A stretch of 64,000 nucleotides of DNA, from positions 124,001 through 188,000 of the forward strand of contig JACKNM010000009.1 of NCBI GenBank assembly GCA_024234875.1. The letters are read 5' to 3'. The translations under genes were made by a program, and so were the position numbers. This stretch comes from Ectothiorhodospiraceae bacterium. GTDB lineage: Bacteria > Pseudomonadota > Gammaproteobacteria > HK1. The notes under the pieces are model-generated. The model saw only the letters and a list, made by a program, of their open reading frames with translations, searched no databases and was not told the DNA's origin. Shown one piece after another: positions 61,520 to 64,000 of this stretch (within the stretch, counting starts at the first letter, position 1; each line of letters starts with the position of its first letter).

Positions 61520-62271
61520 TGACCCGACGCAGCCGCGCGACCGACGGCTGGGACGTCCACCGCCCACACGGTCCGGATCCCGAGACGGTCGACGTCTGGC
61601 GCCTCGACCTTTCGGGCGACGACGCGCCGCCGCCAGCCCTTCTCGCACTGCTCCCGCAAGCCGAGCGTGACGCCGCCCTCGCCATGGCGCATCCGGCGCG
61701 ACGATGCGAGCACGTGGGTGGACGCGGGCTCGCGCGCGCCATCCTGGGCGCCGCGCTCGGCGCCCCGCCGTCGAGCGTGCCCCTGGTCGCGGGCGCGCAC
61801 GGCAAGCCCGAGGTCGCCCTCTCCGCCGGCGCGACCGACCTCGCGTTCTCCATTGCCCACGCCGCGGCGACCGTGCTGGTCGCGGTGACCCGCGTCGCCC
61901 CGGTCGGCGTCGACGTCGAGTCCCCGCGACCCGGGCTGGACTGGCGGCGGATCGCACGCCGTTACTTCACGGCCGCCGAGCAGGCGCTGCTCGACGCCCT
62001 TCCCGAGCACGTCGCGGCGGACGCCTTTCTCGCGACGTGGACCCGCAAGGAAGCGGTGCTCAAGGCCCATGGGGGCGGCATTGCCGCCGGCCTCGACACA
62101 TTCGAGGTCGCCATCGGATCTCGCGCCGAGCCGGCGGTGACCGCGATCCACCGCGCGACCCTCGACGGCCCGTGGACCCTGCACGATCTCCCCCTCGGCC
62201 GCCCGCGGCGCGGTGCGGTCGCGGTCCGCGCTCCGAGCGCGCGCCTGCGCCTGCGCCGAGCCTCCCTGTAG
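61519..62271 (+). CDS. 4'-phosphopantetheinyl transferase (Sfp type)
   Basis: A 250-residue enzyme that transfers phosphopantetheine from CoA to carrier proteins. The two hallmark motifs are VGVDVESPRP (magnesium Asp/Glu) and FLATWTRKEAVLKAHGGG. RCEHVGGRGLARAILG and HGKPEVALSAG are further family segments. ATG 61519 overlaps the sulfotransferase stop. No polyketide or nonribosomal peptide gene is in the window, so the acyl or peptidyl carrier partner is unknown. Confidence 0.92.
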   Translation: MTRRSRATDGWDVHRPHGPDPETVDVWRLDLSGDDAPPPALLALLPQAERDAALAMAHPARRCEHVGGRGLARAILGAALGAPPSSVPLVAGAHGKPEVALSAGATDLAFSIAHAAATVLVAVTRVAPVGVDVESPRPGLDWRRIARRYFTAAEQALLDALPEHVAADAFLATWTRKEAVLKAHGGGIAAGLDTFEVAIGSRAEPAVTAIHRATLDGPWTLHDLPLGRPRRGAVAVRAPSARLRLRRASL

Positions 62272-62409
62272 GGGCGGGGCGCCGCCCCCGCCCACGTTGC
62301 GGCGTCACGCCCGCGCGGTCATCGCGTCACCCGGGTCCCGGCCGCCGCTTGCGCCTGCGCGCGGGGGCGCCGCACACTGCCGGCCCTTCGCGATGGGGAG
62401 TCTACGTTC

Positions 62410-63651
62410 ATGCACGTGGTCGTCGTCGGCGCCGGAATCATCGGCGCCTGCAGCGCGGTCCGCCTCGTCGAGCGCGGGCACCGGGTGACCGTGGTCGACC
62501 GCCTGCCGCCGGGCGAGGCGTGCTCGTTCGGCAACGCCGGCGCGCTGATCCCGAGCGCCTGCGTCCCCGACTCGATGCCCGGGATGCTGTCGCGGGTGCC
62601 GGGCTGGCTGCTGCGTGACGACGGCCCGCTGACCATTCGCTGGCGCTACCTGCCGCGTCTCGTCCCCTGGCTGGTCCAGTTCGTGCGCGCCGGACACCCC
62701 GATCGCATCGGCCCCACCGCGGACGCCCTGCACGCGCTGCACGCCTCGACCGTCGAGGAGTACCAGGCACTGGTGGATGCCGCCGGGACACCGGAGCTGG
62801 TGCGGGCGAGCGACGTCTACGTCGTCTATGGGAGCGACGCGAGCTACCGCGGCTCGCTCACCGGCTGGCGCCTGCGCGAGGCGCACGGTGCACGCACCGA
62901 CCACATCGACGGCGCGACGTTGCGCGAGGCGATACCGGCGCTCTCACCGCGGTACGTGCGCGCGGTGCGGATGCGCGACCAGGCCTATACCGTCGACCCC
63001 TCGCGGCTGGTCAAGGCGCTGACCGAGCTCGCAGTGCGGCTCGGGGCCACGCTGCACCCGGGCGAGGTCGGCGGCATGGAGCATCGCGACGGGCGCGTCA
63101 CCGCGGTGCGGGTGAACGGCGACCGGCTCGAGGCCGACGCGGTGGTGATCGCGGCCGGTGCCTGGTCGGCATCGCTCGCCCGCCAGATCGGCGTCGACGT
63201 GCCGCTCGGCACCAAGCGCGGCTACCACGTCACCGCCCCGAGCCCCGGCTTCGACCTCCCCTGCCCGGTGTCCGAGGCCGAATGCGGCTTCTACGCCACC
63301 CCGATGTCGATGGGGGTGCGCTTCGCCGGCACGGTCGAGCTGTCCGGGCTGGAGGCGCCGCCCGAGCCGGCGCGCTCGCGCAACATCGAGCGAATGGCGA
63401 AGCGGATGTTCCCCGCCCTCGACACCACCGGCGCCACGCGTTGGATGGGGTGCCGGCCGGCGATGCCGGACGGGCTGCCGGTGATCGGTCGCAGCCCGAC
63501 GGTGAGCAACGCCTTCGTCGCCTTCGGTCATGGCCACTGCGGGATGATCGGCGGACCGACCACCGGCCGCATGGTGGCCAGCCTGGTGCACGGCGACACC
63601 CCGAACGTCGACGTCCGGCCCTACGCGCCGACACGCTTCCGAGCCCGCTGA
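62410..63651 (+). CDS. FAD-dependent D-amino-acid dehydrogenase-like oxidoreductase (DadA family)
   Basis: A 413-residue flavoprotein of the DAO/DadA family. The FAD motif is MHVVVVGAGIIGACSAVRLV, followed by CSFGNAGALIPSACVPDSMP, the DadA-like segment. VVIAAGAWSASLARQIGVDV and the C-terminal GCRPAMPDGLPVIGRSP are conserved. It oxidises an amine of a D-amino acid or a related substrate, probably passing electrons to the respiratory chain. It is monocistronic as far as visible. Confidence 0.9.
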   Translation: MHVVVVGAGIIGACSAVRLVERGHRVTVVDRLPPGEACSFGNAGALIPSACVPDSMPGMLSRVPGWLLRDDGPLTIRWRYLPRLVPWLVQFVRAGHPDRIGPTADALHALHASTVEEYQALVDAAGTPELVRASDVYVVYGSDASYRGSLTGWRLREAHGARTDHIDGATLREAIPALSPRYVRAVRMRDQAYTVDPSRLVKALTELAVRLGATLHPGEVGGMEHRDGRVTAVRVNGDRLEADAVVIAAGAWSASLARQIGVDVPLGTKRGYHVTAPSPGFDLPCPVSEAECGFYATPMSMGVRFAGTVELSGLEAPPEPARSRNIERMAKRMFPALDTTGATRWMGCRPAMPDGLPVIGRSPTVSNAFVAFGHGHCGMIGGPTTGRMVASLVHGDTPNVDVRPYAPTRFRAR

Positions 63652-63674
63652 GCACCGCCCAGCCCCCAGCCGGG

Positions 63675-64000
63675 TCACTCGCGGCTCGCTGGCGCAGGCG
63701 GCGGGCGGTCCCCGAACCAGGTGCTGCCGTCCGGTGCGACGCCGCTGAACACCTCGGACGGCGGCGGTGGATCCGCCGGCTCGGCCTGCTCCAGCAGCCG
63801 CTCCCGGGTCCGGGAATAGTGCTCCGCGGCCTCGACGGTGCGCTCGGCCCGCCGCAGTCGGACGTCGTGGTCGCTCGGCGGCGGCGTCGGGTCGGCGCGC
63901 TCCTGTGAGCGGCTCGGCGGCGACGTCGGACCGGCGTGGCGCGAGAAGACCTTGGTGCGCTCGCGCTCCCACACCTCGCCACCGCGAAAGGTGATGACCG
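63675..64000 (-). CDS. hypothetical protein, N-terminus beyond the window edge
   Basis: An open minus-strand frame that ends with TGA at 63677-63675 and runs off the edge; about 107 codons are visible, and an in-frame start at 63974 may be internal. The sequence is highly charged and Pro-rich (RLRRAERTVEAAEHYSRTRE is likely a helix) and ends with EVFSGVAPDGSTWFGDRPP, reminiscent of DUF4124-type segments. No function is proposed. Confidence 0.5.
   Translation of the reverse strand, partial: VITFRGGEVWERERTKVFSRHAGPTSPPSRSQERADPTPPPSDHDVRLRRAERTVEAAEHYSRTRERLLEQAEPADPPPPSEVFSGVAPDGSTWFGDRPPPAPASRE

Overview
The window is about 70% GC, gene-dense and reads as chromosome of a high-GC gammaproteobacterium. 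The strongest taxonomic signals are the block yciO - site-2 protease - trpS - scpA - scpB - rluB, a class I adenylate cyclase (cyaA), yciB, clpS-clpA and an MlaC-type protein. I cannot name the genus. No rRNA, CRISPR array, insertion sequence or integrase was seen.

Layout. 1-20.1 kb is a surface-polysaccharide locus. A minus-strand operon (about 8.5 kb down to 1) carries a winged-helix regulator, the Wzm/Wzt-type ABC exporter, a TylF-like methyltransferase, two asparagine synthases and a glycosyltransferase. A small plus-strand group (9.9-13.6 kb) has two methyltransferases and a glycosyltransferase. A second minus-strand operon (20.1-13.6 kb) makes sugar nucleotides: a UDP-GlcA 4-epimerase, two UDP-sugar dehydrogenases, a fused WbpB-WbpD-type oxidoreductase/N-acetyltransferase and a WbpE-type aminotransferase. 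Together these should give acidic and acetamidated uronic acid donors for an exported glycan.

20.1-33 kb is an accessory catabolic stretch: a DUF2513 protein, an MFS transporter, an N-acyl-D-amino-acid deacylase, a CBS-pair protein, a thiamine-diphosphate enzyme, two secreted unknowns, a PhyH dioxygenase, a hydrolase and an SDR. It contains the most notable item: a DsbA/FrnE-like oxidoreductase (26888-27508) whose first active-site Cys codon is an in-frame TGA, followed at once by a good bacterial SECIS-like hairpin, so probably a selenoprotein with a Sec-Pro-Trp-Cys motif. It also contains a chimeric relic of a Rieske oxygenase joined to the end of a dimethylglycine-dehydrogenase-like gene.

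33-42.5 kb: tRNA-Glu and tRNA-Ala beside gltX, tRNA-Val(CAC), a sulfotransferase, a Rid-family protein, a PaaK-like ligase with an enoyl-CoA hydratase, a Rap1a/Tai-like secreted protein, a hotdog thioesterase, an M20 amidohydrolase, a class III cyclase with an FHA domain, and SapC. 42.7-49.8 kb is a signalling group: PP2C phosphatase, Ser/Thr kinase, SPOR-like protein, cyaA. 49.9-60 kb is core housekeeping. 60-64 kb: MlaC-like protein, second sulfotransferase, Sfp-type phosphopantetheinyl transferase, DadA-like oxidase and a truncated unknown.

Recurring traits: four-base stop/start overlaps (ATGA, GTGA) join most operons; GTG and TTG starts are common; several genes have a -10 box only 7-11 nt before the ATG and no Shine-Dalgarno, suggesting leaderless messages; several convergent gene ends are separated by perfect GC-rich hairpins without a T-tract.
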